Shown: positions 22,291 to 35,860, counted from the stretch's first letter. The stretch: 64,000 nucleotides of DNA from Xiphophorus maculatus (GCF_002775205.1 NC_036456.1:5533463-5597462), one strand, 5' to 3'. Translations and numbers: made by a program. The notes: generated by a model from the sequence alone, not told the origin.

Positions 22291-24380
22291 GAAAATAACC
22301 CCCCCTCCCATCGCTTTCTTTCACCCTAGATACAGATTTAAGCCTCCTGGCAATGGCCTGGCCTCGGGAGGAACTAGCTGTCCTGTATACAACTCTAACC
22401 TGACTCAGACACAGAGGCTACATAATAATGTTGATAAAAAAAAATAATACTTGAGTCAGTCTTTGTATTCATTTGAAGTATTTTTTAGGACCAGTTTGAA
22501 TTAAACCACATGAAAACATGCAAGTTGAAGCTTGTTTTATTAAAATTACTTTGTAAAATTTGTTTAATTTCATTAGATTCAGGTTTCAATTGTTGAAAAT
22601 ACATGAGAACAGGTTATGCTTAGCATATTTAGAGATGTTAGCATAGAGAGTGGTGTCTGTCATAAGTTAAAGGTTGTTTTTGTAATTATAGTTTTGTCAT
22701 TTAAATTAATACAAAGTACCTTACAATTTCCATTTTATTAATTTAGGACTCTTAGTAGAGAGAAAAAACTATCCAAATCTGTTAATATGCCTCTTCCTAA
22801 GCCAATTTTAAACCAATATTTCATCATTTAACATGGGGAGCAATTCTATAGGGTATGATACAATTTCAACTCTAAAACTTCCTTTTGTATGTACCTAGGT
22901 TATCCTTGTCCGAGGACAAAATCTCATCACTGTAAAAATCTCAAAAGAGCAAAAAACAAACTTTAGAAATTTACCTTCACTGGAGCTGAATTTGTAACGT
23001 TTTAAGTCATGACCCCAGTCCAAACACGTTCTTTTCATTTTTCCATTGCATAAAGCCATTAGGGCATGCAGAGATGATCTGTGAACATGGATGTTTGGAT
23101 AAAAATCTAAACATGGGAGTGAATGGAATGACAAACGTAAAAGCCAAGATCCCATGACTCATGTCAAGAAAGTCCCTTATCAGAGCATTGATCTAGTACC
23201 CCATCTACTGGTGATGTACTGAACCACATGGGGGTGGACGCTGAGGAATTTTATAGTCTTTCCATTGTAAGCTGGATGAGTTTGCTGTTGTACTAATCTC
23301 AGAATAAGGAAAAATACGTATTTCCCTTTTTAATTCAGAAGTAATCTTTATTTGAAAATTACAGAAAGAAGGTACAAAAAGAATCTGACATAAAATTACA
23401 GAACACCCAAACCCATAAAACAACCACAGCCCAACAGTTCTCTCAAATATGTGCAATAATATATTTGCTTCCTTCATTAAGCCCCTGAGAGGAATTTAAT
23501 ATACAGAGTCTCTCATGATGATGCATAGCTATGTTACATGAAGATGGGGTGGGGGCAGGATTATATAACCCCACAGCATGTGTGACATTGTTTTAATGAT
23601 GTTTGATGTCAGTGTTGATATTCCTTTTGGAATTATGGTCAAAATGTTGAAGTTTTTTACTAAGCAATAATACATTCTTTCGAAAGGTTTTAGGAGGTTT
23701 TAATAAGACCTGAATGTTTTCCTTTGTAAAAAAAAACCAAATAAACTTCACCTTACAGCCCTGCTCCTTGGTCCAGACATGCAGACAATAAGAGATGCTT
23801 ATTACTCATGGACAATGACTTTCAGTTGGCAGAAATTACTCCAGCTCCTTACTAATACAATCTTCTAGCAATCTTGCAACCTACTTTTATTTCTGCTCAT
23901 CTTTTCATGGGTAACCCTTCAGTTACTGAACTTTTCATTGATTGTAGTATAATGTTTTAATGTTTTGCTGGTTTTGGTGTGCCAATGAGATCCTCTGATA
24001 AACTCTGATTTTAGCTAAAGGATGCAGATAAACTTTCACCTGAACATTTGGTGCGTTGGAACAGTAGCCCCAGATTTTCTTCTAATGGATTTTTTATTTT
24101 GATTTTTGATTTTTAGCTGATCAGAGTAAATGTCACATTAAAGATGGCGTTGTTTGTTAATATTAAAAAAATCTGTTAGTTTAAAGTGTCTGAACACATT
24201 TTTTCCTTCAGCGGAGTAGTGACGATTCCACGGTGGCAGGAGCTCGATTTGCTTTTGTCCACCGAGTTGGACGTGAAGTGCTTTGCGAACAAGTGACATC
24301 AAAGTGAACTCCTCGGAGATGAGACGACTCGTTCCAACAAAAACACCAAGCTCTCGGTCTACCATCCACTCTCTGACCGC
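22291..24380. other. Interval between TRIM-C and TRIM-D
   Basis: AT-rich, no supported gene or recognised repeat. The right end (about 24090-24380) is probably the TRIM-D 3' UTR. Confidence 0.4.
24093..24098 (-). terminator. Candidate polyadenylation signal AATAAA of TRIM-D
   Basis: Minus-strand AATAAA about 285 nt past the TRIM-D stop codon, the nearest canonical hexamer found. Confidence 0.3.
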
Positions 24381-27300
24381 TTAAGTGTGCTTAACTTGTG
24401 TTATGATCAGAGGAGAGTTGTTCTTCCCGTCCTGGCTTAGGCAGGGGCTGAAGATCGGGTACACGCTGTCGTTGAACTTCTCCATGAATGTGTAGAGATG
24501 CTGGCGTGCCGTCACGTCGTAGAAAGAAAGCTGGCCGGCCTCGTAATCCAAGAAAAGTCCTACTTTGCTGGGAAGGGACATCAGCGCCAGCGGCACGCGA
24601 GTCTCGGCGAGCGCCTTCACCTCCCCGTTCTTCAGCCACAGGCACCAGTAGCCGCCCTCAGGGTTCAGCTTGATTTCGCCCTTGCGGCGAGCCGTAGCCC
24701 GCGCCACACCGAGCGTCCAGGCCGTCTTGCGCCCGACTTCCACCTCCCAGTAGTGGCGGCCGGAGTGGATGCCCTCTCGGGCCAGGACGAAGAGGGCCGG
24801 GTTGAAGCGCTTTGGACCCTCTGAGTGGGAAACCTTGTGCTCTTCGTATTTCACCTGCTGACCTTCTTGACTAACGACCAGGTTCTTTTGGGCTGTGGAC
24901 GTGTCCAAAATAACTTCACCTAAAAAAGGAAAGGATAAAGCAGGGTAAGACTGTGACTGAGCTTTTTCTTTCACAAGTTGCGTTTCCATTAACCCTAAAA
25001 TTGAGCAAATTGAAATTACGATAATAAATTTGCTTAACACGGCGATTTTGAAAAGAACTCCCATTTTTTGCTAAAAAAGTTTTTGCGCTAGTACGAGGTG
25101 ATTTTTTTATTTTATTTTTATTTTGGCCAAAGCAAAATAAATGTATTTCACAAAAGTGCAACGGAAACACTTTTCGCATCACACAAGTCACATGATCAAC
25201 AGCTGGACATTACTACTGGCGAAAACTACGTAGGTGGCAGGAAGTAGTAGTAGGATGATGATTTGTTTTTGTTTTTTTCTGATAATGTGCAGCTGGCTCC
25301 ACCATAGCTCTCAAAGTACCAAACAGTTCATGAAAAATTGTCAGTCCAACATGTTGAATCCATACCTCTTCTGTAAAATCGCCAACTACAATTACCCCAA
25401 AATGTAGCCGCTCCCATGTATAGCCGGCTTGTCGCTCCAACGCCTGAATAAGACGCCGCAGTTTCCTCTGATCGCTAATAGAGGACGAGTGCTAGCTCAC
25501 GTAACTGCAGATATACGAGATAAACGTTTACATCCGTCACAGCTAGGATTTTTAATGACTCATCACGCGAACATGCTTACTCACATGTGATTATAATTTA
25601 ATTTTATTTAACGGAAACGTTGCAATTGTGAAATTTTTATTTTATTTTTTTACATTAGCAGAACATAGACAAATATTTGTGCATATTTGTAATGGAAATG
25701 CAGATACAGATATACTCAAACGTTGGATTCAAATATATTCAATTCATATCTGTTCTCTCAAAAGGGAACCCTTGTAAAAATCAGACCTTTGTCCTACACT
25801 GTTTGCTTCATACAGATCATCAGGGACTCTCATCTATTGAGAGACAATTGCTTCCTAGAGGCATGGACTCGGTTGAGGTTTTAAATTTTACCCAATCGAA
25901 AAACGTTTGTCTCTGATGTATGTACTGTGGCAGTTTGACGCTATCACCAACTGAACGGCTTTGCTCACTACATCCACTGCCTTTGCTAAAATTACAGGCA
26001 GTCTTCAATTCTAAAATAGTGGAGAAAATCAATGTCATTGTTCACAACTTCTTCTGTACACTGACTGGCCTGGTTGAAATTCTACCGGAGAAATCCACTT
26101 CGATGGGAGAAATCCCAGACGGAGCAAAGAAGGGAGATAAAAACTGAACTGAGTAGGAAGGCAATGGCCAGTCAATGAAATGGGCTACATTTAACTGGAT
26201 TGAGGTCACGTGATCGAAACTGGCTCCATCTTGTGGGCATTCAGGAGAACTGAACACAGGAGTTAAGAACCTCAAGACACATTTTATGCACTAACATGTT
26301 AAATCATGCAGAAAAAAAAACGCCGAAAGGGGGTTACTCACTTGCATAGTTCTGCACCTTCCGTAACTCTGAAAGGAATAAAAAAAAAAAACAAAGACAA
26401 AGTATGAGAGAGAAAATAAGTCAACACGTCATCAAGCAAAACAAGTTGAAGCTAAAGCAGATGGTTCGCGCTCGTGTTAACCATGATGCTCGGGTCTGGA
26501 GCTGGAAACGCTCCAGCCATGTGCTGCTGTCACGGCTCCGCTGCAGCATCGACGCACTCTCCATCTGTCCAGTCATCTTGGATGTGTAAAACGCAACGAT
26601 GAATCACTCTCCTATTCTGGAAAGCGCATTCACTGACCTACATATGCCTGATTTCACATTTGCATAGACCAAGTTGTCTGTATCAGACGAGGGATTATGA
26701 GGTTTCTGGGATATTTGCATAGAAACCAAGACGGCAAAGGATGTAAAATCTAAGAGATTTAATGTTGATTCTTTTCTTATTTTGGTTTGTTTAGTTTTTT
26801 TTATCAGGTTTTTCCTAACCTTTTGAATGCATTCATATCTACTTTAACTTGTTCACATTTTGTCACATTACAGTTAAACACTTTCGGGGATTTCATGTGG
26901 CAGAAAAACACAAAACTCAACATAATTGTGAAGTAGGAAGAAAAATTTACATTATTTTCAACTATTTTTACAAATAAAAATATGAAAAGCATTTTGTACA
27001 TTTGTATCAGCTGAAATTATTAATCGGATTAATTGTCATCTAATTTAGTCATCGGTTAATCATTAACTAGAGCACACAGACTCAGGAAAAGTGTATTTGC
27101 TGAAAAAACCGACATAATCAGAGCAGTAGTTAAGTCATACTGTGCAAAATATATGTATAAATCTTGCATTTAAAATAAAAAGTAAAATGTGCCTGTAAAT
27201 ATGTTTTTCCCAAAACTTCTCAACTTTAGTTTCATCCAGTTCAAATTCATTAAAGGAATGCTATGTCATTGCATTGCATTTTAGACAATTGATTGTGTAT

Positions 27301-30300
27301 ATTATTATTTAAAGATGTTATATAATAAAGGTTGGAGGTTAAATTAACAATCTGTAGAATGTTCCATCATTTTTTAAATTCGATTAATAATTGAATCGTT
27401 TGAATAATTCAAATAATAAATAATAATAAAAAAAATAAACAAACGCTAACATGATTGTTAGCTGCAGCCCCCCTGCAGGCCTTACACAGTTGAAGCCCTG
27501 CATTAAGTTCTGAAGAGATGAAAATTAAAATCGGAAAAGAAAGATATCAGTTTGTTGAATTTGTGGCAAAACCAATAAAAGTGCATGATAAATGCCTTTT
27601 GTAGCATAAATTTGATCTTCGAAGTTTTCTTGAAACGTAATATTAAAATCTCGTCTCTTTGAACTCAATTTTGTGTCTCGTCTTGTGAGTTTCAGGTGTG
27701 GTTATACCCCTACTGACTGGCCATCAACTCTAAATAAATAAAACTTTCCTCCACGGGAGTTATGGCCATCTAAAATCAGACGATATGAAGCAGTACTTAT
27801 GCTAAATTAATGTAATAATTATTGAATAGTGAATAAAAAAACATTCTAAAAGTTTAATTTTCTTTACATATTTTGTAGCTTTGTCCCAAACTTTGCAGCG
27901 ATGCTACAGAGTTCCTAAACTTGGGAAAGTTTGGGAAGCGCAACAGTTTTATATTTGAATAGAAATGAGTTGGTGTTTGAGTTTGCCATGTGAAAACAAT
28001 CTAAATCATTGCTAAAAATAGAACAAAACAAACTATTTTCTCTTTTTTTTCCATATGACCAGTAGTTTGTATTCATATTTCAAACTCAGTCGACTTGACA
28101 GTGGCTCTCTCACCTTTTCCATAAAGCCTCTTAAGCTCGTCCTGGAACTTCTCGATGAGGCCGCTGACAGAGGAGCGGAGCGTCCCCAGGTAGATGTCGG
28201 TGTTTATGCTGACCCCCGACCAATCGGTGGGCTCGGGCGAGTGGGACAGCGTGGCCAGGTTCTGTGGAAAATAGAACGGCAAGATGAAATGAAAATTTAA
28301 TGAGCCTCTGGGGTGAGGTAGGGAGGAGAAGGAAGTCTGCAGTAAAAAAAAAAAAGAACAAGCTGCACTAAAAACGACGACGTGGAGCTTATTTACCGTC
28401 CTCTTGATCTTAGGAGCTTAACGGAGGGAAAGAGGCTTGTTTTTTTTGTGAATTTTACGCTTTACACCTTTGCTTTCCCAGTGTGCACAATATTCCAGGC
28501 CGCTGACTTCAAAGACATCTTTTATGTCCGATACAATCCCTGTTTTATTCACATGAAAAGTCTGGGAATAAAGAGGCGAGGGGAGGGCTAACACGCTCTG
28601 TCGGCTCATAGAGGTTTTTGATGTTGTGTGTCTGAACTCCTAAAGCAATCACAACTGATTGTCCTCCAGGTAGCTGCCTCTAACGGTAGATTTTCTGGCT
28701 GGATAATTTGCACTTGACAAACAATTTTCTTTTTTCATATTTCCAGGGTGTTGGTGCATCCTTAAAAAGTGTTCAATTCATCTGTCTAAAATTGAGGCCT
28801 TGAAATGTCTTAAATTCATTTAAAGAAACATAAGTTGGCCCTAAATACGTTAACGTCTTAAACTTTGTCTTTTACAGGACTATTTTATGTCATATATTCT
28901 TTGTACTTTTTTTTCACTGGTCTTTCCTGTCAGGCAAAACTTTGAGTCTCACACAGACATCTTCATTGAGTGGCTCTAGATCAGGGGTGTCAAACTCCAG
29001 TCCTCAAGGGCCGCTGTCCTGCAGTTTTTAGATGTGCCACTGGCAGATAAGATGGTTATCTAGACACTTGTTTGTGTCTATCATGGGTAATTTAAATTTA
29101 TTGCCCAGTTGACTGGATGAAATTTGTACATTTCTGTGAAGACAGGTCTAAATTCCATTCCTAATGGTCTTCAAAATTCTTAAATTTGACCCGCAGAAAC
29201 GCTGAGTTTATCAAAGGAGGCACTAGTTATTTTGTAATTTCCTGGGAAGTCTTGACTACCTGAAGGAAGACCACTTTGTCCTTGGTGTGTGCGTGGGCCT
29301 CCAGCTCATTGCTCCTCCTCCTCAGCTGGCTCAGCTCGTTCTCCAGACTCCTGGCCAGCTCCTGGGCGTGGCGCTCCGCCTCCCGCTGCTTGGAGGCGAT
29401 CAGCTCCACCATCTCAGCCTGACTCTGCTCCACCAGCTTCTGCAGCGCGGCGTACACCTGCCAGCTGTCCTCGAGCTCCTTCTGAGAGCTGGCCTGCAAA
29501 AAACATAAATATTGTCTTGTAAGAGATGAAAAAGACCCAGAGGGAGTCAAAATGATGTAGGTGTTTTGGAGACATGACCTGGGTCTTGGCAGACTTAAGT
29601 AGTAGGATATATATTGATATTAGCCATTTTTCAACATGTCAGTCTCAACTGGGCCAATATTAACAATCAATGTTTTTCTATCTTGATAGTCTTGTTGGGT
29701 ATCTTGTTGTTCATGATACCCAAGTTGGGGTATCTTGGAGGTTGGTCATGTGGTATTGGATTGGTTATGTGACAGGTATAGTGCTATTGTAGGATTACTA
29801 GAGAAACTATTTGCTTTTGTTGGATATTTTTCTTGCCAAAAATAAGTCTCTGTTTTAGTTTCTCTTACAGTGAAACTGAAAAGAGAATTTATGTATTTTT
29901 GTCTTTAAAAAAAAATACTTTTTTTTTCACTTTTTGTCCAGACGTAACTTTTTCTATGAAAAAAAATGGGAACGAAGCTCTTAGTCTTTGTCATTTTTAT
30001 GGTAAGTTACTTAATTTTATTTGTCAGCCAAACAACCAATTTAACAGCCAGGCTTGAGAAGCTTCCAAATTATTATTATTAGTACAGTCATTTCAAATTG
30101 TGTCTTCCCAAAAACCCAGTTCATTTCTGGTTTCTCCTGATACATCACATGAGAAAAACTTAAATCCTCAGAAAAAAATTAGAAGGAAACGTATAGAATT
30201 TAAAGTAAAACTTTAAAAATACCAAGAAAATGTTATCTTTTCTACAATTGTTTTTGTCTGCACAGTAAATTTTAATCTGCTGTATCCCTCAGGTTAAAAT

Positions 30301-33300
30301 AAAACCATATAATCATGGTCAAAGCCAGGACTTGAAATGTAGGTCGTATTTCCTGAGTCAGTCACTGAGAGTCTGCCAGTCACCGTTCAACCGGACAGGC
30401 GGGTTGTGTTTTCCTCGAGCCCCGACGGAAATCCCAAACAGCTTTCCACTCCCAAACGTCTCTCTGTATCTGTGTGAATGTCTTGATTCCAGAAACATTT
30501 TAATCCAAACAACAGGTAGGGACTATAAGCAAAATCAATAACTATTGTTTATGCTTTTGTTAAGCAATACCCAAGTGTTTTTAGCTATCCTATTCAGAAA
30601 GACCACAAAGAGCAGTTTTTACCCCTATAAGATCCATTCGTCTAAGAGTGGTAAATATACCAGAAAACGTTCTAAACAGAAACAGATACACTCACACACA
30701 GCAGGGTGTGTACAGTAAACATAAAGACATTGAGGCTATATTGACCTGTAGTAACTTAATACAAACTGTATCTGACAAAGCAAAACATGAAGCAAAGAGT
30801 TTCAATAAACCTGCAACATGTTCGCTTTCACCTAATCAATACATATAGCTGAAATACGCTGTAAAAAGAAATATAAGAATTATATTTAAAAAATACCATT
30901 CTGATAAACCGCTTCCTCTAGTAACATTTGAAAACGGGACACTGAATACATTTTAATGTTTGGCCAATTACATTTTTATCCACGGTTTGGCTTATATAAC
31001 TGCCATGTAAAACCGTTCAGGTGTGTGATCCTCCACACCTTTATTTCTTCTCCTAAACAATTGAGCGTTCACAGGTGAAAGCAGCGTGTGAGAATACAAA
31101 TGGTAAAACCTTTACACTGGTCTCACCGGTTGGACGGCTTCGGACAGGGATTGGAGTCCATGTGAGGGAGAAAAACAAACAAACCGGAGAGAGAGCGCGG
31201 ACAACGTCGTGAACCGGAATGTCTTTCCTATTCTCTGCCAAAGTGAAGTAAGACCAAAGAATGAAGGGGTCAAACGGGTACTCTGGGGTATTTATCAGCT
31301 TGTGGTTAATAGTCCAGCCTTGAACAGGGAAGCTTTGGAAGATTAAAAGCACTTCATTATAGACGGGGTAAATATTTAACAGCCACTGGGAACAGGTTGA
31401 GGATTGAATCTGATTGGCTGTAAAAAACAAACAGGTTTATATGAGGCATGGGCCGGCATGAGATTCTCACGTTAGGATAAAAAAAAAACAACAGGTAAAG
31501 AAGCTCAAATGAAAACACGACATGATTTAACTGCCTTCATAAAAACACAAAAAAAAGTCAAAAATGTTATCTAATGCTGATAGTAAAAATATGGGATAAA
31601 GAACTTAATTTAGCATTAGTTTTCAAGTGTTAGACTAGTTTACCTTTTTATTGTTGTAAAGTTTGCCAAAATATGATCTTTGGCAGAAACATTGTTTTGT
31701 TCTGTGTGACCAAAAATATTTCCAAACTTTGAAACTTGTCTTTCTATGAAGTGATGGAAAACTCTAGCTGTCTTTACCCAGCTGACTAATGGTATATGCA
31801 ACGGGTGGGGGAGGGGCAGCCCTACGTGTTTCATACTGCAGCTTAAAAGAGAAACTCCAGTGAGCGTGGCCTGTTCTCTGGCATCTTATTAGGAAGACTT
31901 AAACTGTCGGAACTGTGCGACGGTAAATTTTAGCAGTAATGAAATTTTAATTTATTAAAGCCTTGGCTTTAGTTCACACAAACCTCTGTACTTGGAAATG
32001 TTACTCCAGTTATACAAAAATCCCAGTTCTGGTTACTGTTTACCAGTGGGCACACTTCTGCTGTTTGTGGAGCTAATTTTTTGTTTAGCGTTTTTGCTAA
32101 CTTTGAAAACATTTAGCGCGATTTGCTTCCCCTAAATACGTTTTTGCTAATAAATTCTAAAGCGCTAATTTTTTTTGGTTACTTTGCAAGCTTTACATTC
32201 AATACAAATTCAACATCTGCATTGAAAATTTGGTCATTGAAAACTTGAATTTCTATTATCCTATACCATAGGAATCCAAGATCTTCTATGTTCCAATGGT
32301 AAAATATTGGCTTTTATTACACAGTAATCCACGAACATATTCATTGTGGAGTGGACTCACCTTGATGACCTTGATGGATTGCTTGATCTCTTCCAGTTTC
32401 TTGGCTCGTTCTTTGATTAAGTTTTTCAACTCTGACCTCTTCTTTCCCAGATTGGTCTGAGAGAGGGAAAATGGAGGATTTTGGTTGTTAAAATCAGTTG
32501 TCAACCTGCTAATTGACAGTCGGCCTTTAATGTTAATCTGAGTAAGAAGTTTATATCAGCAGAAATAAGTCACCGCTATCTTATCTTGTCAAATTGGCGT
32601 CCTCAGCACTTAGACTGCATACCTTCTGTAACCTTAAGATTATATAACACACCTTCACCTAGAATAGGAGAAAATGGCTACTGCTCACCATCTTTTTCTT
32701 AAACTCGTGGTCGACGGAAATGATATCGTGGGATTTGTGCGTGACCTCGGCGCAAGCCTTGCAGATGCATGTGTGGTCGGTGCGGCAGAACACTTCCAGG
32801 AGGCGTTCGTGTTTCTTACAGATCTTTTCCTCCAGGTGGAAGGTGGGTTCAATCAGAAAATGTGAAGTTAGAGTCTTGACCTACATCGCAGAGTTGTGAA
32901 AGGAAATACCTGTTAATGAGTGAACAAAGGTAGTCATGACTACAGGGAGAGGTAGATGTAAAGACGGACCTTCTTGTGATGCCTCAAATGGGCCTCGCAG
33001 TAGGATCCAGGGCAGTTCACGCAAGACTTCAGAGCCTTCAGCTTCCTTCCAATGCAGGCATCGCATGGAATGTCGCCGGGCTGGGCGAACTCTCCGGTGT
33101 CCTGCGCTGGAGGTCCGCTGTGGCCCGAGTCTGAGCTTATAGTCATTGAGCCCCCTCGCGAGGGGCTTCCAGAGACCACCAGACCCTGGAACTGGGAGGA
33201 TATTTCGGCCAGGACCCGGTTGACGCTCATCTCTGGTTTTCTGGAGTAGCTCTTCTTGCACATGGGGCACAAGAACTTCTTGCTGTGGTTCCAGTAGCCC

Positions 33301-35728
33301 TGTAGGCAGGCCTTGCAGAAGCTGTGACCGCAAGGTGTAGATACAGGCTCCACAAATATTTCCAGGCATATGGAGCAGGTGAACTGGTCCTCGGTGAGGG
33401 CCCGGCCACTCGGAGAGTTGATACCTGGGAACCAGACAGAAGAAATGGAAAGGTTTCAATATTTTCGGGATATTGCTCATAGCTGAGTAAAGGTCTTTTA
33501 AGGGAAAGTGAGAACTATCCCCAATTTGTGTAGAAGTTGGGGCTTTATGTCGTTGATTCCAGACGATTTTTGGGATCTACCAATAAAGGGTGTTTCAAAA
33601 CGAAGCTTAATGTGTCAAAATTTGTTCCTTTCTAAAAATTCCCAAAATTGATCCCGAAGAATGAATGTTGTTTTTGATTTGTCAAAATGAGCCTTTGTAG
33701 ACGCTGGTGAAGATGTTTTATGCAAAAACATCAACTTTAATGTTAAGTTGACAACAGTTGCCCATAGAAGTTGTGCAGTTTCTACATTGTTGTTTTTACA
33801 CCTGCAGTTATGATGACTGATAAACACGTCTGGGAGCGACGCTGAAACTGCCCATTAAAAATAACAAAACCAAAAGGCTGAGCCGTCAGTCATGTTGTTA
33901 TTTTTGTGAATAATCTCTCATCGCTATAACATTTTTTTAATTTATTTTGACTGTCAAGAGTTTTGCAAATAGTTATCTCATGAATAGGTTTGTCTCTCTA
34001 CTCTATGCTAGAAACAAGCTGAGGTGGACCATCCTGTTCTTGGAGAAACCAGTTTCAGCTAGTTCAGAGAGACCCCTCTGCCCCTTATCTTTAAGTTTGT
34101 GTTTTATGACTGACCCCCACGCCGCTTTGAATAAAACCAGGGGGACAAGTTGGAGTTGTCCTGAGGCACCACTGAGACTCTCTCCCTTTGCAAAGGCTGA
34201 AGCGATACGACTCTCTGTGTGGTTCTTTATATGTACAGGTTAAAATACCCAACATTAACAACTATATATTTCAGTTAATTAAGAAATTATAAATTCGTTT
34301 TTACTTTTACTGCTTTCTCCCTTTTGGTTCCATGCGAGCATCAATAAATACGGACACATTTTGAAAATATGATTAAATCCTATCGCTGTGTCCAGCTTAG
34401 TGATTTAAAAATCACACTTCTTTATATTAATTGTATCCTAAGGAGGCCGATTTAAAAATATGCATGTTTGTATTGGCTCAAATTGCCTAGAAAAATCTGC
34501 AAAGAATTTAGAAATACTTTTTGTCTTAAATTTTAGTATCACAATAAATTCCACAAAAATACAGTAGAATAAACGGCTAACAAATGCAAAATGTTCTGTA
34601 TTGTTTCACTTAAAAACCTGAAACTTATGTTGTGGTGCCAAAACCTAAATTCATGAATTCCAAAGGCCTGAACAGATTGCTTCTTCCTTTAGCTGAATAT
34701 TTTTGGTGAATTAAAAACAAATAAATTTAGAACTGCTGAAATCTGATGCACAGTTTAATTTAATGTACACGACTTTCTAGAAAATGCCATTGTACTCATG
34801 TTTTGTTGATTGTGGTTTCAATCTTCACATCTACATGTCGACTCTTCTGGAATATGACAGCAGTGTCTCTTGTTGAAACCAAAATACATGTCTGGTCAAA
34901 AAGTAATAATTTATGGAATCACATGTTCATATTTCTTCATAGTTGACAACAAGTAGATGTTAGATTATTTTAAATCTTTGTAAAAAAAAAAAAAACAATG
35001 AATAATGCTTAAAATGAAGAACTATTGACTTCTCTCATCTTTTTACAAACTCTCATGTTGTGCTTTAACGTGAAACTTTCCACATTAGCCCTCCAACAAT
35101 CGTTCACACGCCGTTGAACATCCTGTCTGAATGTAAATTGCTCAAACCAACCATACCGCACTAGAAATGGGTCGTTTTACCTGAACGACCATCCTGGTTT
35201 CTGTAGCTGCGAGTCTAAAACACGAACATCTGCACATGTGGAGACAAACGGCTGATGTGAGATGAAGGAAAGAGAAGGAAAGGCCTGGGCTGAGTTTCAG
35301 AACAGATTTTGTGACGTGACGTGAATGACGTGTAGTGGAGAATTCATAGTACCCTGGAGCTTTTTAAAAGTCACTCTGTCCCGTGGAGGGTGAGAGACTA
35401 TCTAAGGAATGCAGACAATCTGGACCTTCTACCCCCACAGCTCCTGCTTCGGCTTCAGGAGAAACACACACATACAGACAAAACATGTCCTGCCGCTCAA
35501 ACCGCATTATCAAACTGCAAGTCAAATCGAGACACCTCTAAGTCAGAATCTTTTGATTTTCGGGCAAAATAAACAAATCCTTATTACTTAACTACCAATA
35601 AATACTTATAAATAATAATAAAAAAAATTAGTCAAGGTTTTTGTAATAACTATTGTCTCAAATTTTACATGAAACATAAAAACGACGAGAGCTAAGGAAA
35701 CATGTATGTCAAAATAGAACTTACTCAT
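24381..35728 (-). CDS. TRIM-D: TRIM E3 ligase with split start codon exon and interrupted B-box, complete
   Basis: Eight coding exons: 35725-35728 (ATGA only), 32970-33424, 32689-32880, 32361-32456, 29260-29493, 28114-28261, 26342-26368, 24381-24919; 1695 nt, 564 aa, stop TAA, all introns GT-AG. The RING exon opens with a good acceptor but has no in-frame ATG before its first zinc cysteine. The only fitting start found is ATGA before GTAAGT at 35725, giving M-S-I-N-S-P. RING: C18, C21, C33, H35, C38, C41, C54, C57. B-box 1-like site around 110-150, B-box 2 in the 192-nt exon, coiled coil 218-327, B30.2 about 386-564 with WEVEVG and LDYEAGQLSFYD. Unlike the other three genes, the B-box region is broken by an 89-bp intron. 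The 148, 27 and B30.2 exon junctions keep the array's phases. Function by family: ubiquitin ligase. Confidence 0.83.
24979..25702. mobile_element. Miniature DNA transposon relic in the last TRIM-D intron
   Basis: Ends TTGCGTTTCCATTAA (left) and TAATGGAAATGCAG (right) form an inverted repeat of about 13 bp with mismatches. Several CGGAAAC-type words recur inside. About 725 bp, no convincing transposase. Confidence 0.5.
28740..28960. repeat. Dispersed CTTAAA-rich repeat, copy 2 (TRIM-D intron)
   Basis: Aligns with 2890-3130: GTCTTAAATT, AAGTTGGCCCTAA, TTTCCTGTCAGGCAAAA. The hAT-like end at 28982 sits just to its right, and a further matching tail is visible near 29150-29205. Confidence 0.5.
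28982..29060. mobile_element. hAT-like miniature element, left end only (TRIM-D intron)
   Basis: CAGGGGTGTCAAACTCCAGT opens the copy, followed by AAGGGCCGCTGTCCTGCAG and TTTTTAGATGTGCCAC as in 46327-46552. The right end is missing. Confidence 0.55.
33951..34250 (+). mobile_element. Possible solo LTR relic in TRIM-D intron 1
   Basis: Opens with TGTCAAG, has AATAAAACC near 34131, followed by a GC-richer segment as in an R-U5 region, and closes near CCAACA. No second LTR, no primer-binding site and no clear target duplication. The call is tentative. Confidence 0.25.
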
Positions 35729-35860
35729 GTTTTTTAATTTCGTCTCTGCCGTGGAGCGCTGCGGTCCTTCACTTCCACCTGCCTCCCGTGAATCTAAGAG
35801 CAGCAGGTGCAGTCGCTTCCTGAAACCTGACGTGGCCCCTCCCACTTTCAGTGTGGCACA
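35729..35860 (-). promoter_or_regulatory. 5' UTR and promoter region of TRIM-D
   Basis: Upstream of the TRIM-D start codon the sequence becomes GC-richer, with a CACGTC box and a GGGAGGGGCC box. No clear TATA box and no canonical interferon-response element were seen. The transcription start is not defined. Confidence 0.3.

Noticed and set aside
25213-25440. Frame inside the 24979-25702 element as a transposase fragment
   Set aside because: Weak impression of a transposase-like stretch only; no catalytic motif could be recognised.
32940-33353. Reading frame starting at the RING of TRIM-D as a gene start
   Set aside because: Its first codon is GTG, and it lacks the first two zinc cysteines encoded just upstream. 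It also runs past a splice donor into a stop. It is part of the larger spliced model.
24381-35728. TRIM-D as a pseudogene because the B-box frame breaks at 32969
   Set aside because: A GT-AG intron of 89 bp restores the frame exactly, and all other exons are open and in phase.
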